The notes under the pieces were generated by a model that had not been told where the DNA came from, did not search any database, and saw only the letters and a program-made list of their open reading frames with translations. The position numbers and the translations under genes were made by a program. 64,000 nt of DNA, taken from Bacillota bacterium (GTDB taxonomy: Bacteria > Bacillota > Clostridia > Oscillospirales > Ruminococcaceae). Position 1 is the first letter of the stretch, and each line of letters starts with the position of its first letter. Of the stretch, positions 1 to 8,241 are shown piece after piece. The stretch spans positions 193,185 to 257,184 of the forward strand of contig JAEXUW010000009.1 of NCBI GenBank assembly GCA_023439835.1, written 5' to 3'.

Positions 1-340
1 TTATTGCGTCACTTGTGACAGGCTTTAAAAGATAATAACTGGCACTCACCGAATAGCTTTCACTAGCGAAATCATTGCTTGTCGTGCAAAATACAAGCTT
101 GACATTTATATCGGTTTCACGCACTTTTCGAGCAACCTCAACGCCTGAAATCCCATTCATATACATATCTAAAACGATAATATCATATTTTCCTTCATTC
201 CACGAGTTGAGAAATTCTTCACCGCTCAAAAACGAATCCACTGTGTCAATATTCAAGTTCAGCTTATTAAATGCGTCAGCAATCATATCCGCCAAAAGCT
301 CTGTTTCCAAAGGCTGGTCATCTACGAGTGCAATTCTCAT
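1..340 (-). CDS. Response regulator, receiver domain (3' part outside window)
   Basis: Reading leftward from an ATG at 340, 113 codons are visible before the window ends. They form a receiver domain: an acidic pair (DD) at residues 7-8, a phospho-acceptor Asp in the IIVLDMYMNG segment near residue 57, and the conserved Lys in YYLLKP near residue 108. The YxLLKP ending is common in LytTR-type (AgrA/VirR-like) regulators, but the output domain lies outside the window, so the class is inferred. A GGGAGG ribosome binding site sits about 6 nt before the ATG. The paired repeats at 419-451 upstream resemble LytTR operators and suggest autoregulation. A partner histidine kinase would be expected to the left. 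Receiver identity is firm; LytTR class is moderate. Confidence 0.85.
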   Translation of the reverse strand, partial: MRIALVDDQPLETELLADMIADAFNKLNLNIDTVDSFLSGEEFLNSWNEGKYDIIVLDMYMNGISGVEVARKVRETDINVKLVFCTTSNDFASESYSVSASYYLLKPVTSDAI

Positions 341-370
341 AATAGCCTCCCATAGTAATATTTTCTTTAA

Positions 371-399
371 ATTATACTATAATGAAGCATCAATGTAAA
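371..399 (-). promoter_or_regulatory. Sigma-A-type promoter of the response regulator gene
   Basis: On the minus strand, TTTACA (394-399) and TATAAT (371-376) are 17 bp apart, about 30 bp before the response regulator start. The repeat pair at 419-451 lies 20 bp upstream of the -35 box. Confidence 0.65.
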
Positions 400-418
400 G
401 GTTTTTTGCTGTCATTTT

Positions 419-451
419 ACCGTTTGAGTAAAAAAATAACCGTTTGAGTAA
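419..451 (+). promoter_or_regulatory. Paired 13-bp direct repeat, LytTR-like operator (copy 1)
   Basis: ACCGTTTGAGTAA occurs at 419-431 and exactly again at 439-451, a 20-bp period (two helical turns). The 9-bp core ACCGTTTGA fits the published LytTR half-site pattern at all but the last position; the period is one or two bp shorter than usual. An inverted partial copy, TTACCGTTA on the minus strand, directly follows. The same pair in opposite orientation lies at 59904-59936. Relative to the response regulator promoter the repeats run backwards, so here the site may repress or serve another start. Confidence 0.6.
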
Positions 452-513
452 CGGTAAAGGAAGCTTTTACTCCAATGCTATTCCCTTGCTCTTCATTTTT
501 CAGGTGTATATTT

Positions 514-1164
514 CTAATAAGCGTCTCCCGATACATACGACCTTGAAATGTTCAGCTTATCGGCGACTTCTCTTTGAGTCAATGGGCGACAACCGTAAAG
601 CCCATAGCGAAGCCTAATAATTTTAGCTTCCCTTTCATCAAGACATTCCTCAATGAACTTATAAAGCTGTTCAGATTTTATAATAAGATCAACCTTCTCA
701 ATCATGCACCCTGAATCAGTTACAATATCCATTAGAGTAAGCTGGTTCCCGTCTTTATCGGTATCAATCGACTCCTCAAAATGAACCTCTGTTGAAATTT
801 TCTTCATAGACCTAAAATGCATGAGTATTTCATTTTCAATGCATTTGCTAGCATAGGTAGCAAACCTGGTCCCCTTCTTATAGTCGAAGGTTGAAACAGC
901 TTTAATCAGCCCGATTGTTCCGATTGAAATCAGATCATCCTGATCCTTTGTGTTTGAGTAATACTTTTTTATGATGTGAGCAACCAGTCTGAGATTATGC
1001 TCAATAAGCTTATCTCTTGCTTTGTCATCGCCGTTTTCCATCAAAACAAAGCATTCCCTCTCATCCTTTCCCGAAAGAGGCTTGGGGAATACCCCGTTTC
1101 CCTCAAGATGAAGCGCAAGATAAAGAAGATTTGAAAGCGCAAGACTGATAATATTTGAAAACAT
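514..1164 (-). CDS. sigK: Sporulation sigma factor K precursor, C-terminus abnormal
   Basis: Late mother-cell sigma factor of sporulation. The N-terminus is a hydrophobic pro-sequence ending near FPKPLS, as in pro-sigma-K processed by SpoIVFB. Region 2 follows (LIEHNLRLVAHIIKKYY near 53-69, DLISIGTIGLIKA near 78-90, ATYASKCIENEILMHFRS near 103-120), then region 4 with the HTH (TQREVADKLNISRSYVS). I chose the ATG at 1164, which has GGAGGG 6 nt upstream, over the in-frame ATG at 1182. The protein stops four residues after SRSYVS (GDAY, then stop), inside the recognition helix; family members continue with RIEKKAL and about 10-20 more residues. Another frame of the same DNA reads RRLLEIYT, like the missing tail. 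It may be truncated, frameshifted, or interrupted like skin-containing sigK genes. Confidence 0.85.
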   Translation of the reverse strand: MFSNIISLALSNLLYLALHLEGNGVFPKPLSGKDERECFVLMENGDDKARDKLIEHNLRLVAHIIKKYYSNTKDQDDLISIGTIGLIKAVSTFDYKKGTRFATYASKCIENEILMHFRSMKKISTEVHFEESIDTDKDGNQLTLMDIVTDSGCMIEKVDLIIKSEQLYKFIEECLDEREAKIIRLRYGLYGCRPLTQREVADKLNISRSYVSGDAY

Positions 1165-1248
1165 CCCTATCCCTCCCGACAATACAGTATTATAATATAT
1201 ATATGCCTGCGGACGATTTGTCTATACGGGGAAAATAAAACATACAGG

Positions 1249-1277
1249 TTGTTTTAATAGCATGAATATGATATAAT
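1249..1277 (+). promoter_or_regulatory. Sigma-A-type promoter of the NhaP2-like gene
   Basis: TTGTTT (1249-1254) and TATAAT (1272-1277) with a 17-bp spacer, 37 bp before the TTG start at 1315. Confidence 0.6.
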
Positions 1278-1314
1278 ATAAGCAGATACAGAACGTAGTA
1301 AAGGAGGACTCATT

Positions 1315-2913
1315 TTGCCGTCAACACTGATGCTGGTTTCTGTTGTAATTCTCGGAAGCGTATTATTTAATAAGATATCAGGAAAAATCGGTATTCCAAT
1401 GCTTCTAGCGTTTATCATAATGGGAATGCTGTTTGGAACAGACGGACTTTTAAAGATTGATTTTGATAATTTTCAATTTGCAAAACAGGTATGCTCTGTT
1501 GCTTTGATTTCTATAATTTTTTACGGAGGATTCGGTACAAGGTGGAGTGAGGCTAAAAAAGTTGCTGGCAAGTCACTTCTCTTGTCATCGGCGGGTGTTC
1601 TTCTGACGGCTTTTCTGACCGGATTTTTTTGCCACCTTGTGCTCGGGTTTGAGCTTCTTGAGGGGCTTCTAATAGGCTCAGTTTTAAGCTCAACCGATGC
1701 GGCGTCGGTGTTTTCAATACTGCGTTCAAAAAAACTCAACCTAAAATACGGCACAGCATCTATTCTTGAACTTGAAAGCGGAAGCAACGATCCCTGGGCT
1801 TATATGTTAACAATTATAATTTTGTCTGTAATGAACGGTAACAACAGCTCGGGATTTATCGCATACACCATTTTTGCTCAGATTTTTTTCGGCATTCTCT
1901 TTGGCGTAACCATTTCAGTCGGGGCTGTATTTATGCTTCGATATATAAAATGCGAAACGTCAGGCTTTGACATGCTTCTGGTAGTTGCTATTGCGCTTTT
2001 ATCCTATGCCGTTCCGGCGTCAGTGGGCGGCAATGGTTATCTAAGCGCCTATATTGTCGGAATTGTTCTTGGAAATGTTAAAATCCCCAACAAAAAGCCT
2101 CTTGTAAACTTTTTTGACGGAATTACAGGCTTCTCACAGATTCTTATATTCTTTTTGCTGGGCCTTCTTGCATTCCCCTCTCAAATGCCGAAGATATTAA
2201 TACCCTCAATACTTATTATGCTTTTCTTAACTTTTATCGCAAGACCCCTGGTCGTCGCAGCATTAATGAAGCCCTTTAAATCGCCTTTGAACCAGCAGGC
2301 TGTTATTGCCTGGTCTGGGCTTAGGGGCGCAACGTCAATTGTATTTGCGATTATGGCAACAGTCGGAGACGCATATACAAAAAACGACGTTTTTCATATC
2401 GTTTTTTGTATTGTTTTAATTTCTATTGCTGTCCAAGGCTCACTTCTCCCCATTATATCAAGAAAGCTCTCTATGATTGACAACAACGAAAATGTAATGC
2501 GAACCTTCAACGATTACAGCGACGAAACTGAAATACAGTTTATTCGCCTAAATATTAGGGAGGACAGCGATTGGGCGGGAAAGAAAGTGCGTGACCTTGT
2601 TCTTCCACATGAGATTCGCATTGTAATGGTAATCCGTGAGAAGCAAAAAATAATTCCTGTCGGAAAAACTGATATTCTCCCTCATGATATACTTGTTCTA
2701 AGCGCCGCCGGCTTTTATGACGACAGCACGTTTGTATTGAGTGAGCTTTCTATCTCACAATCACATGAATGGTGCGGAAGGGCAATTGCTGATATTTCAA
2801 TGCCAAAGGATACACTTATCGTGATGATAAAAAGAAACGGAAAAACACTCATTCCCAGCGGAAACATTAAAATTAAGCTCAATGATATTCTGGTAATAAC
2901 TTCTAGCATATAA
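1315..2913 (+). CDS. Potassium/sodium-proton antiporter, NhaP2 (CvrA) type
   Basis: CPA1-family exchanger of 532 residues. Residues 1 to about 385 are strongly hydrophobic (about 12-13 membrane segments) and hold the core motifs SSTDAASVFSIL and ELESGSNDPWAYML; the ND pair is the expected ion-binding site. The C-terminal cytosolic part carries two RCK_C (TrkA_C) units, near 415-465 and 480-530, which in this family sense nucleotides or ions. The TTG start is supported by AAGGAGGA at 1301-1308. It is a single gene with its own promoter and a shared terminator, so likely a general pH/K+ homeostasis exporter. The family assignment is firm; the transported cation is inferred. Confidence 0.88.
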   Translation: MPSTLMLVSVVILGSVLFNKISGKIGIPMLLAFIIMGMLFGTDGLLKIDFDNFQFAKQVCSVALISIIFYGGFGTRWSEAKKVAGKSLLLSSAGVLLTAFLTGFFCHLVLGFELLEGLLIGSVLSSTDAASVFSILRSKKLNLKYGTASILELESGSNDPWAYMLTIIILSVMNGNNSSGFIAYTIFAQIFFGILFGVTISVGAVFMLRYIKCETSGFDMLLVVAIALLSYAVPASVGGNGYLSAYIVGIVLGNVKIPNKKPLVNFFDGITGFSQILIFFLLGLLAFPSQMPKILIPSILIMLFLTFIARPLVVAALMKPFKSPLNQQAVIAWSGLRGATSIVFAIMATVGDAYTKNDVFHIVFCIVLISIAVQGSLLPIISRKLSMIDNNENVMRTFNDYSDETEIQFIRLNIREDSDWAGKKVRDLVLPHEIRIVMVIREKQKIIPVGKTDILPHDILVLSAAGFYDDSTFVLSELSISQSHEWCGRAIADISMPKDTLIVMIKRNGKTLIPSGNIKIKLNDILVITSSI

Positions 2914-2943
2914 TATCTCTCAAGCTTGACCATAAAATTAATT

Positions 2944-2976
2944 AAAACCCCTCTGGAATAGATCCAGAGGGGTTTT
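2944..2976. terminator. Bidirectional intrinsic terminator between convergent genes
   Basis: A 14-bp perfect stem (AAAACCCCTCTGGA and its complement) with a short loop, A/T-flanked on both sides. It serves the antiporter gene on the plus strand and ppnP on the minus strand. Confidence 0.85.
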
Positions 2977-2984
2977 TATTTTGA

Positions 2985-3293
2985 TTACTTATATGAACAA
3001 CAATAATCGGCATATTTTTCGACGATTATTTTAAAGCTTGAATTTTCAGGGACGATAAAGCTTTCGCCTTCTTTATAGAGTGCGAATTCACTTTCGCCCT
3101 TTTGCATGATTTTCATCTCGCCGCCGATAACCTCCATAAGCTCCTCCGCTGCGGTTCCGAATTCATATTCACCGGGGAGAATGAAGCCAAGAGTTTTCTT
3201 CATTCCGTCCTCAAACAGAACAGTCCTGCTTGTTACCTTGCCGTCATAATATACATTTGCCTTTTTAACCACAGACACATTTTTAAATTCCAT
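2985..3293 (-). CDS. ppnP: Pyrimidine/purine nucleoside phosphorylase
   Basis: A 102-residue cupin-fold protein of the PpnP (DUF1255, YaiE) family, which phosphorolyses nucleosides to free base and ribose-1-phosphate. Visible family features are the short YYDGKVTSRTV opening, the central LPGEYEFGTAAEELMEVIGG segment, and the SFIVPENSSFKI cupin strand near the end. Length is slightly above the usual 93-95. The ATG follows AAGGGGAA. It sits 24 nt after the unknown anchored protein gene on the same strand, but nothing suggests a shared job. Confidence 0.88.
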   Translation of the reverse strand: MEFKNVSVVKKANVYYDGKVTSRTVLFEDGMKKTLGFILPGEYEFGTAAEELMEVIGGEMKIMQKGESEFALYKEGESFIVPENSSFKIIVEKYADYCCSYK

Positions 3294-3316
3294 GTTTTAT
3301 TCCCCTTAAACAATAA

Positions 3317-4006
3317 TTATTTTAATAGAATATTTGCCTGAATTGACTTTCCGCCTGAATATTCAAATTCAACCGTGATTGTATAGCCAGTAGCATCGAT
3401 AAATGCAAACATACAGTTTTCCTCATCCTGCTCAATCGGCTGAATACTGTCGCCGAAATAGGTTTTCATCTGTGAATATGTCATTCCGACAATAACATCA
3501 TTTGTGACTTTTCCGCCTTCTTTTACGATAATTGCCGAAAGAGGCTGATTTAACACATTTAAATCATCATCAACAGCAATGACAAAATCAATGCTTGGAC
3601 ATACATCGTAATTATATATTGTATAACCGCCGTTTAAATAACCATAGTCGGAATACTGCCCCCCAAGCCTGTCAACAAGCTGAGTTGAAGAAAGCCCGAT
3701 TAGTGCTGAGGCAGGGTCTGTTATCGGCTGTACTGCTTCTGAACTGTCCGAAGAGCTTTCAGACGACGAATCTGTGTTTGAGCTTTCATCGGCGAAAGAA
3801 TTATCGTCTATACTACTGCTGTCGCCAGAAGAATCCCCAGACTCTGAGCTTTGTGACGATGTTAATACTCCCCCTGAATTTCTTATCTCCGGCTCAGTAC
3901 GTCCGTTTAAAAGAATAAATACGCAAACAATCAAAACAAAAAGTGCTATTACCAAAACCACAGAAAGTACCATAACCTGTTTTTGCTTCGCTTTCCTCTT
4001 CGCCAT
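3317..4006 (-). CDS. Membrane-anchored protein with Ser/Asp-rich linker, unknown function
   Basis: A 229-residue protein I do not recognise. A basic N-terminus (MAKRKAKQKQ) precedes one membrane segment near residues 11-33. A low-complexity Ser/Asp/Glu linker covers about 45-92. The extracytoplasmic domain (about 95-229) is mixed alpha/beta, with GLSSTQLVDRLGG near its start and YSQMKTYFGD later, spaced like the two helices of small BLIP/SmpA-like modules; that likeness is only a guess. The ATG is preceded by AAAGGGG. The topology implies that the folded domain lies outside the membrane, held off by the acidic linker. Confidence 0.6.
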   Translation of the reverse strand: MAKRKAKQKQVMVLSVVLVIALFVLIVCVFILLNGRTEPEIRNSGGVLTSSQSSESGDSSGDSSSIDDNSFADESSNTDSSSESSSDSSEAVQPITDPASALIGLSSTQLVDRLGGQYSDYGYLNGGYTIYNYDVCPSIDFVIAVDDDLNVLNQPLSAIIVKEGGKVTNDVIVGMTYSQMKTYFGDSIQPIEQDEENCMFAFIDATGYTITVEFEYSGGKSIQANILLK

Positions 4007-4084
4007 ACCGATTCCCCTTTAATTTAGATAGATTAATTATACATTTTAAAGGGTGTTTTGTCAATAAAAGTCGCAATTTGTATT

Positions 4085-4726
4085 CTATGCTTTCTTTGAA
4101 GAAAGCTGTGGAACAACCCCGATAATTAATGCTACAATTGCTGTTATTATTATTTCGGGAATCATATAAAGCCCGTTGTAAAAAACAGAATATATTACAG
4201 TAAGCGATTTCCCAGAATAGGTTTCAAGAATTTTTTCGCCGATAGCGTAAAATTTCTCCTGTGAAAAATACCACTGTGCCCACTGGCCGAAAAACAAAAT
4301 TCCTGAAATAATGTGACATATATATCTTAACAGCAAAGCGATAACCGAACCTAAGCACAATGAAAATGGACGTGAAAATCTCGTGTTTCTTAATACTCCG
4401 CCGAAGCCAAGCATTGAGTATGCCAAAATATAGTCAATCAAGCAAATAAGAATCGCCTTCCAGATAGCAACCTGACCATCTCCTGGAAGGAAAAAAACCG
4501 AAACTGTCTTGAACCCGACAATTATCTGAAGAATACTTCCGGTAAAAGCTGAAAAAAGCCCCCATGCCGTTCCATATCTGAAAGCAATAATTATTATCGG
4601 AAGCATGCTGACAATGGTTACTCCCCCGCCGAAGGGCAACTCGAACGGTTTGAAGATGGACAGAACTGTGGCTATTCCTATTAGCATTGCTGTTTCGACA
4701 AGGCGCTGTGTTTTTGACGCTGACAT
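4085..4726 (-). CDS. thiT: ECF thiamine transporter substrate-binding subunit
   Basis: S-component ThiT, which binds thiamine and works with shared EcfAA'T energising subunits not encoded here. The 213-residue protein has about six membrane segments. It shows ThiT features such as FELPFGGGVTIVSMLP near the N-terminus, WGLFSAFTGSILQ, LIDYILAYSMLGFGG and RYICHIISG. The start is the ATG at 4726, with AAAGGAAGAG just upstream; the longer in-frame start at 4780 would fall inside the terminator hairpin. Control by the TPP riboswitch directly upstream supports the substrate assignment. Confidence 0.93.
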   Translation of the reverse strand: MSASKTQRLVETAMLIGIATVLSIFKPFELPFGGGVTIVSMLPIIIIAFRYGTAWGLFSAFTGSILQIIVGFKTVSVFFLPGDGQVAIWKAILICLIDYILAYSMLGFGGVLRNTRFSRPFSLCLGSVIALLLRYICHIISGILFFGQWAQWYFSQEKFYAIGEKILETYSGKSLTVIYSVFYNGLYMIPEIIITAIVALIIGVVPQLSSKKA

Positions 4727-4763
4727 AAAATCTCTTCCTTTCATATTTAAGGACAAGTCAAAT

Positions 4764-4791
4764 AAAAAAACCGCCGACAAAAAGCCTGCGG
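4764..4791 (-). terminator. Riboswitch-controlled intrinsic terminator before thiT
   Basis: On the minus strand, CCGCAGGC and GUCGGCGG pair around a UUUUU loop, followed by seven U residues. It sits between the TPP aptamer and the thiT start and is the expected expression platform. Confidence 0.8.
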
Positions 4792-4797
4792 TATAAT

Positions 4798-4885
4798 ATC
4801 AGATATTATCCTACGCTGGCATTATCCAGATCAGGTTACGGGTCGAAGCATACGCTTCCTCTCAGCCTAAAAAGCTCCCCTTTAA
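4798..4885 (-). ncRNA. TPP riboswitch (THI box) upstream of thiT
   Basis: On the minus strand the segment carries the conserved TPP aptamer strings in order: GGGGAGC, GGCTGAGAGG, ACCTGATCTGGATAATGCC and AGCGTAGG. A terminator follows at once. Thiamine pyrophosphate binding should stabilise the aptamer and allow termination, switching thiT off when thiamine is plentiful. Confidence 0.95.
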
Positions 4886-5011
4886 TAAATTAATACATTC
4901 GGATTATACCACTAATATTCAAATCCGTCAATAATACAATAGAACTTTTGCAAAACAGACAATACAACTTAAACGTTTCATATATTTTTTGTTCATTTTA
5001 TTTTTAAATTT

Positions 5012-5040
5012 TTGTTGAAAATACATTGCTAATGTATTAT
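5012..5040 (+). promoter_or_regulatory. Sigma-A-type promoter
   Basis: TTGTTG (5012-5017) and TATTAT (5035-5040) with a 17-bp spacer, shortly before the membrane protein gene at 5074. Confidence 0.5.
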
Positions 5041-5073
5041 AATAATATTATAAATTGTAAAGGGAGAAATTGT

Positions 5074-6192
5074 ATGTCAGACAAAATGTATAAGCCTTCA
5101 AACAAATTTTCTATCGCCGGATTTATTTTTATCATTCTCGCCGTCGCTGTTTTGGGGAGTGTGCTAGCGCCTCTTTATCTTAAGCTGACTGCATGGATTC
5201 CGTTTGTATATCTTAATATATTTCTTGCCTGTTTATACGGCTTAGTTCTCGGCTTGACCGTCAAACTTATCGTCACAAAAGTAAAGGTCAGAAGTGCTCT
5301 GACTGTTATTCTCAGCGTTCTTATCGGCAGCGTTGTGTTCACAGCATTTAAATGGTCGGTTTATTGCTATTGGGATCATAGTTATGTTTTGGGAGAAGAT
5401 GTATCTCTCAGTGAGTTTACTGATGATGAGCTTGAAGTACTTAATGAAAATTTTGCGAATTACTATGACACTGACGCTAAGGTTCTGCGTTCTCCGTTTG
5501 CATACTTTTCATCACCCTCTGAGCTGATTAATTATATAGAAATGATAAACAAAGAAGGCAGGTGGAGCTATAAATCTAGCAGCTCATCCTCTGTTCCTGA
5601 AAAGCCTGTAACCGGCGCAATTTTATGGCTTGTATGGCTTTTTGAAGCTGGAGTAATAATTATCATTCCTTTATTGATGGGTGTTAACCGCTCGAAAATA
5701 CCGTTTATTGAACAGGATAATGAATGGGCTCTTGTTTATGGAAAAGTCCACTTGTTTAATAACGTCAATCTGAAAACTAAAAAGCAGGAGTTTATTCAAA
5801 ACCCCTATGAGATATTTAATTATGAGCTTGTCAAGGATGTTAGAGCCACTCGTGATTACACTTCTCTCACGCTTTATCATTCACAGAATTATGATGAGGG
5901 ATACATAAGCCTTGCCAGACATTACTTTAATGAAAAGAACAAAAAATTCAATGAAGTGCTCAAGGTTGAGTTTATCAAAGTCGATAAGGCTTATATAGAT
6001 ATGGTTTGGACAGAAAGCTTCCTCAAGCAAGCCGAGAATGAGGCTCAGAAAGCCGCTGAAGAAGCTTCTCAGGCGGCAATGAAGTCATACGAATACGCAT
6101 CCTATGAAGCGGCGCCAATGGATGGAATTTCAGCCCCTGTCAACGCTGACTCTGATTATTCAGAATTAATCAGTGACATTGAACCAAAATAA
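5074..6192 (+). CDS. Multi-pass membrane protein, unknown function
   Basis: A 372-residue protein that I do not recognise. Three membrane segments lie within residues 10-100. A polar stretch follows (about 105-180, with a Ser run near 170), then a fourth segment near 185-205, then a cytosolic C-terminal region. The tail contains an Ala/Glu-rich helix (about 315-340) and an acidic end. The start is the ATG at 5074, which has AAAGGGAGA upstream, rather than an in-frame ATG 48 nt earlier. It is monocistronic: own promoter, and terminator at 6203. Confidence 0.6.
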   Translation: MSDKMYKPSNKFSIAGFIFIILAVAVLGSVLAPLYLKLTAWIPFVYLNIFLACLYGLVLGLTVKLIVTKVKVRSALTVILSVLIGSVVFTAFKWSVYCYWDHSYVLGEDVSLSEFTDDELEVLNENFANYYDTDAKVLRSPFAYFSSPSELINYIEMINKEGRWSYKSSSSSSVPEKPVTGAILWLVWLFEAGVIIIIPLLMGVNRSKIPFIEQDNEWALVYGKVHLFNNVNLKTKKQEFIQNPYEIFNYELVKDVRATRDYTSLTLYHSQNYDEGYISLARHYFNEKNKKFNEVLKVEFIKVDKAYIDMVWTESFLKQAENEAQKAAEEASQAAMKSYEYASYEAAPMDGISAPVNADSDYSELISDIEPK

Positions 6193-6202
6193 TCAATAAT
6201 GC

Positions 6203-6237
6203 AGCCGCCTGTATCTTAATTGACAGGCGGCTTTTTA
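6203..6237 (+). terminator. Intrinsic terminator
   Basis: GCCGCCTGT (6203-6211) pairs with ACAGGCGGC (6223-6231), followed by a T run. It ends the membrane protein transcript. Confidence 0.85.
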
Positions 6238-6321
6238 TTTTCATCTTTTATGCCTCTTCATTTTTATATCAAAATGTAGTATAATACTATTTAATGCATA
6301 CTACTAAGAGGAGGATTTGAT

Positions 6322-8145
6322 TTGAACGAAAGGCTTTCTTTTTTGCGTGACAAAACCGCTGCGCTCACTACCTCCCCCGGATGCTATATAATGAAAGACA
6401 CTTCGGGGAATATTATATATATTGGCAAAGCAAAAAATCTCAAAAACCGTGTTACTAGTTATTTTCGTGAAGCCGCCGACCACACGCCAAAGGTCGCAAA
6501 AATGGTTTCACAGGTATATGACTATGATTTCATAGTAACAGACAGCGAATTTGAAGCGCTAATTTTGGAATGCAGCCTTATTAAGCTTCACAAGCCAAAG
6601 TACAATATCCTGCTTAAAGATGACAAAGGCTATGCCTATATCAGAATTTCTGACGAGCAGTATCCGAGGATAACCTCCGTATTACAGAAAATAGGGGGCG
6701 GTGAATTCTTAGGCCCTTATATGAGCAGTTATACCACTAAACAAAGTGTAATTGAGGCGAATAAGGTTTTTTCCCTCCCCACCTGTACAAGAAAGTTTCC
6801 GCAAGATTTTGGAAAACAACGGCCCTGCCTTAATTATTTTATAAAGCAGTGCATGGGTGTATGCACTGGGGATATTCCCGAGAAAGAATATCGTGATATT
6901 GTTTCACAGGCTGTTGATTATATTAAAGGGGGAAGCACAGCTTCAGTTGAAAAGCTCAGCAAGGCGATGGAGAAAGAGGCTGAGGAGCTTAATTTTGAGG
7001 CTGCCGCCAGAATACGTGACAGAATCAATGCTATAAAAAGAGTGTCTGACAAGCAAAAGGTCATCGAAACAAATTATACAGATACAGATGTTATCGGAAT
7101 GAGCCATAACAGCGAATACTCCGTCGCTAGCATTTTAATGTATAGAGGCGGAAGACTATATGACAAGGCTGATTTTTTCTTGGGTGAGCTTGAGGAGGCT
7201 TCATCGTCATATGAGGATTTTCTAACACAGTATTACTCAACGAAGAATGATATTCCCAGAGAAGTTCTGATTGACGAGGAAATTGACGCTATCGACATAA
7301 TAGAGCGATTTTTAAGAGAGCGGGCAAAGCACGCCGTCACACTATCAACTCCAAAAAGGGGCGAGGGCTTAAAGCTAACAATGCTTGCGAAAAACAATGC
7401 CAGCGAATTTCTCTCAATCAAGGTCGGACGAACAGGCAAGGAAATAGTCGCCCTTGAAGAGCTATCAAAGCTTTTAGGGCTTTCAAAGCCGCCAAAGTAT
7501 ATCGAATGCTATGATATTTCTAATCTAGCCAGCACCGCTATGGTTGCCGGAATGGTTGTTTTTGAAAATGGACGTCCTCAAAAAAAGGCATATAAGCGTT
7601 TTTCGATAAAAACCGTCGAAATCCAAAATGACTATGCGTGTATGCAGGAGGTTATCAGAAGGCGGTTTTCACGCTATTTTGAAGGTGAGGACGAGGGCTT
7701 TTCAAAGCTCCCCGACCTTATTCTTCTCGACGGCGGAAAAGGACATGTTTCGTCTGTGAAGCCCATTCTGTCCGAAATGGGCATTGATGTTCCCGTTTTT
7801 GGCATAGTCAAGGATAACAAGCACAAAACAAGGGCTATTGCGTCATCCGGTGCTGAAATTTCTGTTTCGAGCGTCAAATCGGCATTCATGCTTCTGACAA
7901 ATATTCAAGACGAAGTTCACCGTTTTGCGATAAGCTATCAGCGAACCGTCCACAGCAAGAACACATATGACCTTGAGCTTACCAAAATAAAAGGAATAGG
8001 CGAAAAAAAAGCGCAAAAGCTAATTATTGTATTTAAAACGAAGGATGCTTTGAAAAAAGCTTCCCCCGAGGAGCTTTCAAAGGCAGCGGGAATAAGCCTT
8101 GAACTTGCTAATGAGCTTCACGAGCATATTCAAAGCACAATGTAA
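6322..8145 (+). CDS. uvrC: Excinuclease ABC subunit C
   Basis: Dual-incision nuclease of nucleotide excision repair. The order is standard: an N-terminal GIY-YIG domain (GCYIMKD near 20, IIYIGKAKNLKNRV near 32-45), a Cys cluster (CTRKF...RPCLNYFIKQCMGVCTG, about 157-185), a UVR motif for UvrB contact (about 200-240), an RNase H-like endonuclease domain (YDISN near 395, DLILLDGGKGH near 465) and a C-terminal helix-hairpin-helix pair (IKGIGEKKAQKL). The 607-residue length is normal. The TTG start follows AGAGGAGG. It is separated from uvrB-uvrA at 21.8-26.6 kb. Confidence 0.97.
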   Translation: MNERLSFLRDKTAALTTSPGCYIMKDTSGNIIYIGKAKNLKNRVTSYFREAADHTPKVAKMVSQVYDYDFIVTDSEFEALILECSLIKLHKPKYNILLKDDKGYAYIRISDEQYPRITSVLQKIGGGEFLGPYMSSYTTKQSVIEANKVFSLPTCTRKFPQDFGKQRPCLNYFIKQCMGVCTGDIPEKEYRDIVSQAVDYIKGGSTASVEKLSKAMEKEAEELNFEAAARIRDRINAIKRVSDKQKVIETNYTDTDVIGMSHNSEYSVASILMYRGGRLYDKADFFLGELEEASSSYEDFLTQYYSTKNDIPREVLIDEEIDAIDIIERFLRERAKHAVTLSTPKRGEGLKLTMLAKNNASEFLSIKVGRTGKEIVALEELSKLLGLSKPPKYIECYDISNLASTAMVAGMVVFENGRPQKKAYKRFSIKTVEIQNDYACMQEVIRRRFSRYFEGEDEGFSKLPDLILLDGGKGHVSSVKPILSEMGIDVPVFGIVKDNKHKTRAIASSGAEISVSSVKSAFMLLTNIQDEVHRFAISYQRTVHSKNTYDLELTKIKGIGEKKAQKLIIVFKTKDALKKASPEELSKAAGISLELANELHEHIQSTM

Positions 8146-8182
8146 AAAACTTTTTGAGCACTGACAAATCGACTTGTTTTAC

Positions 8183-8211
8183 TGGACAAACATATTAAAA
8201 TGTATTATAAT
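8183..8211 (+). promoter_or_regulatory. Sigma-A-type promoter of rsmD-coaD
   Basis: TGGACA (8183-8188) and TATAAT (8206-8211) with a 17-bp spacer, about 30 nt before rsmD. Confidence 0.6.
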
Positions 8212-8241
8212 AATTATTATTGAAAATGTGAGGAATTTATT

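Noticed and set aside
75..398. 107-codon plus-strand frame at the left edge
   Set aside because: It is antisense to the receiver domain, whose phospho-acceptor and Lys motifs are clear.
419..451. Repeat pair considered as a CRISPR fragment
   Set aside because: Repeats are only 13 bp with a 7-bp spacer, and just two copies; the period fits an operator, not CRISPR.
4727..4780. Longer N-terminus for ThiT starting at 4780
   Set aside because: That start lies inside the riboswitch terminator hairpin; the ATG at 4726 has a good ribosome binding site.
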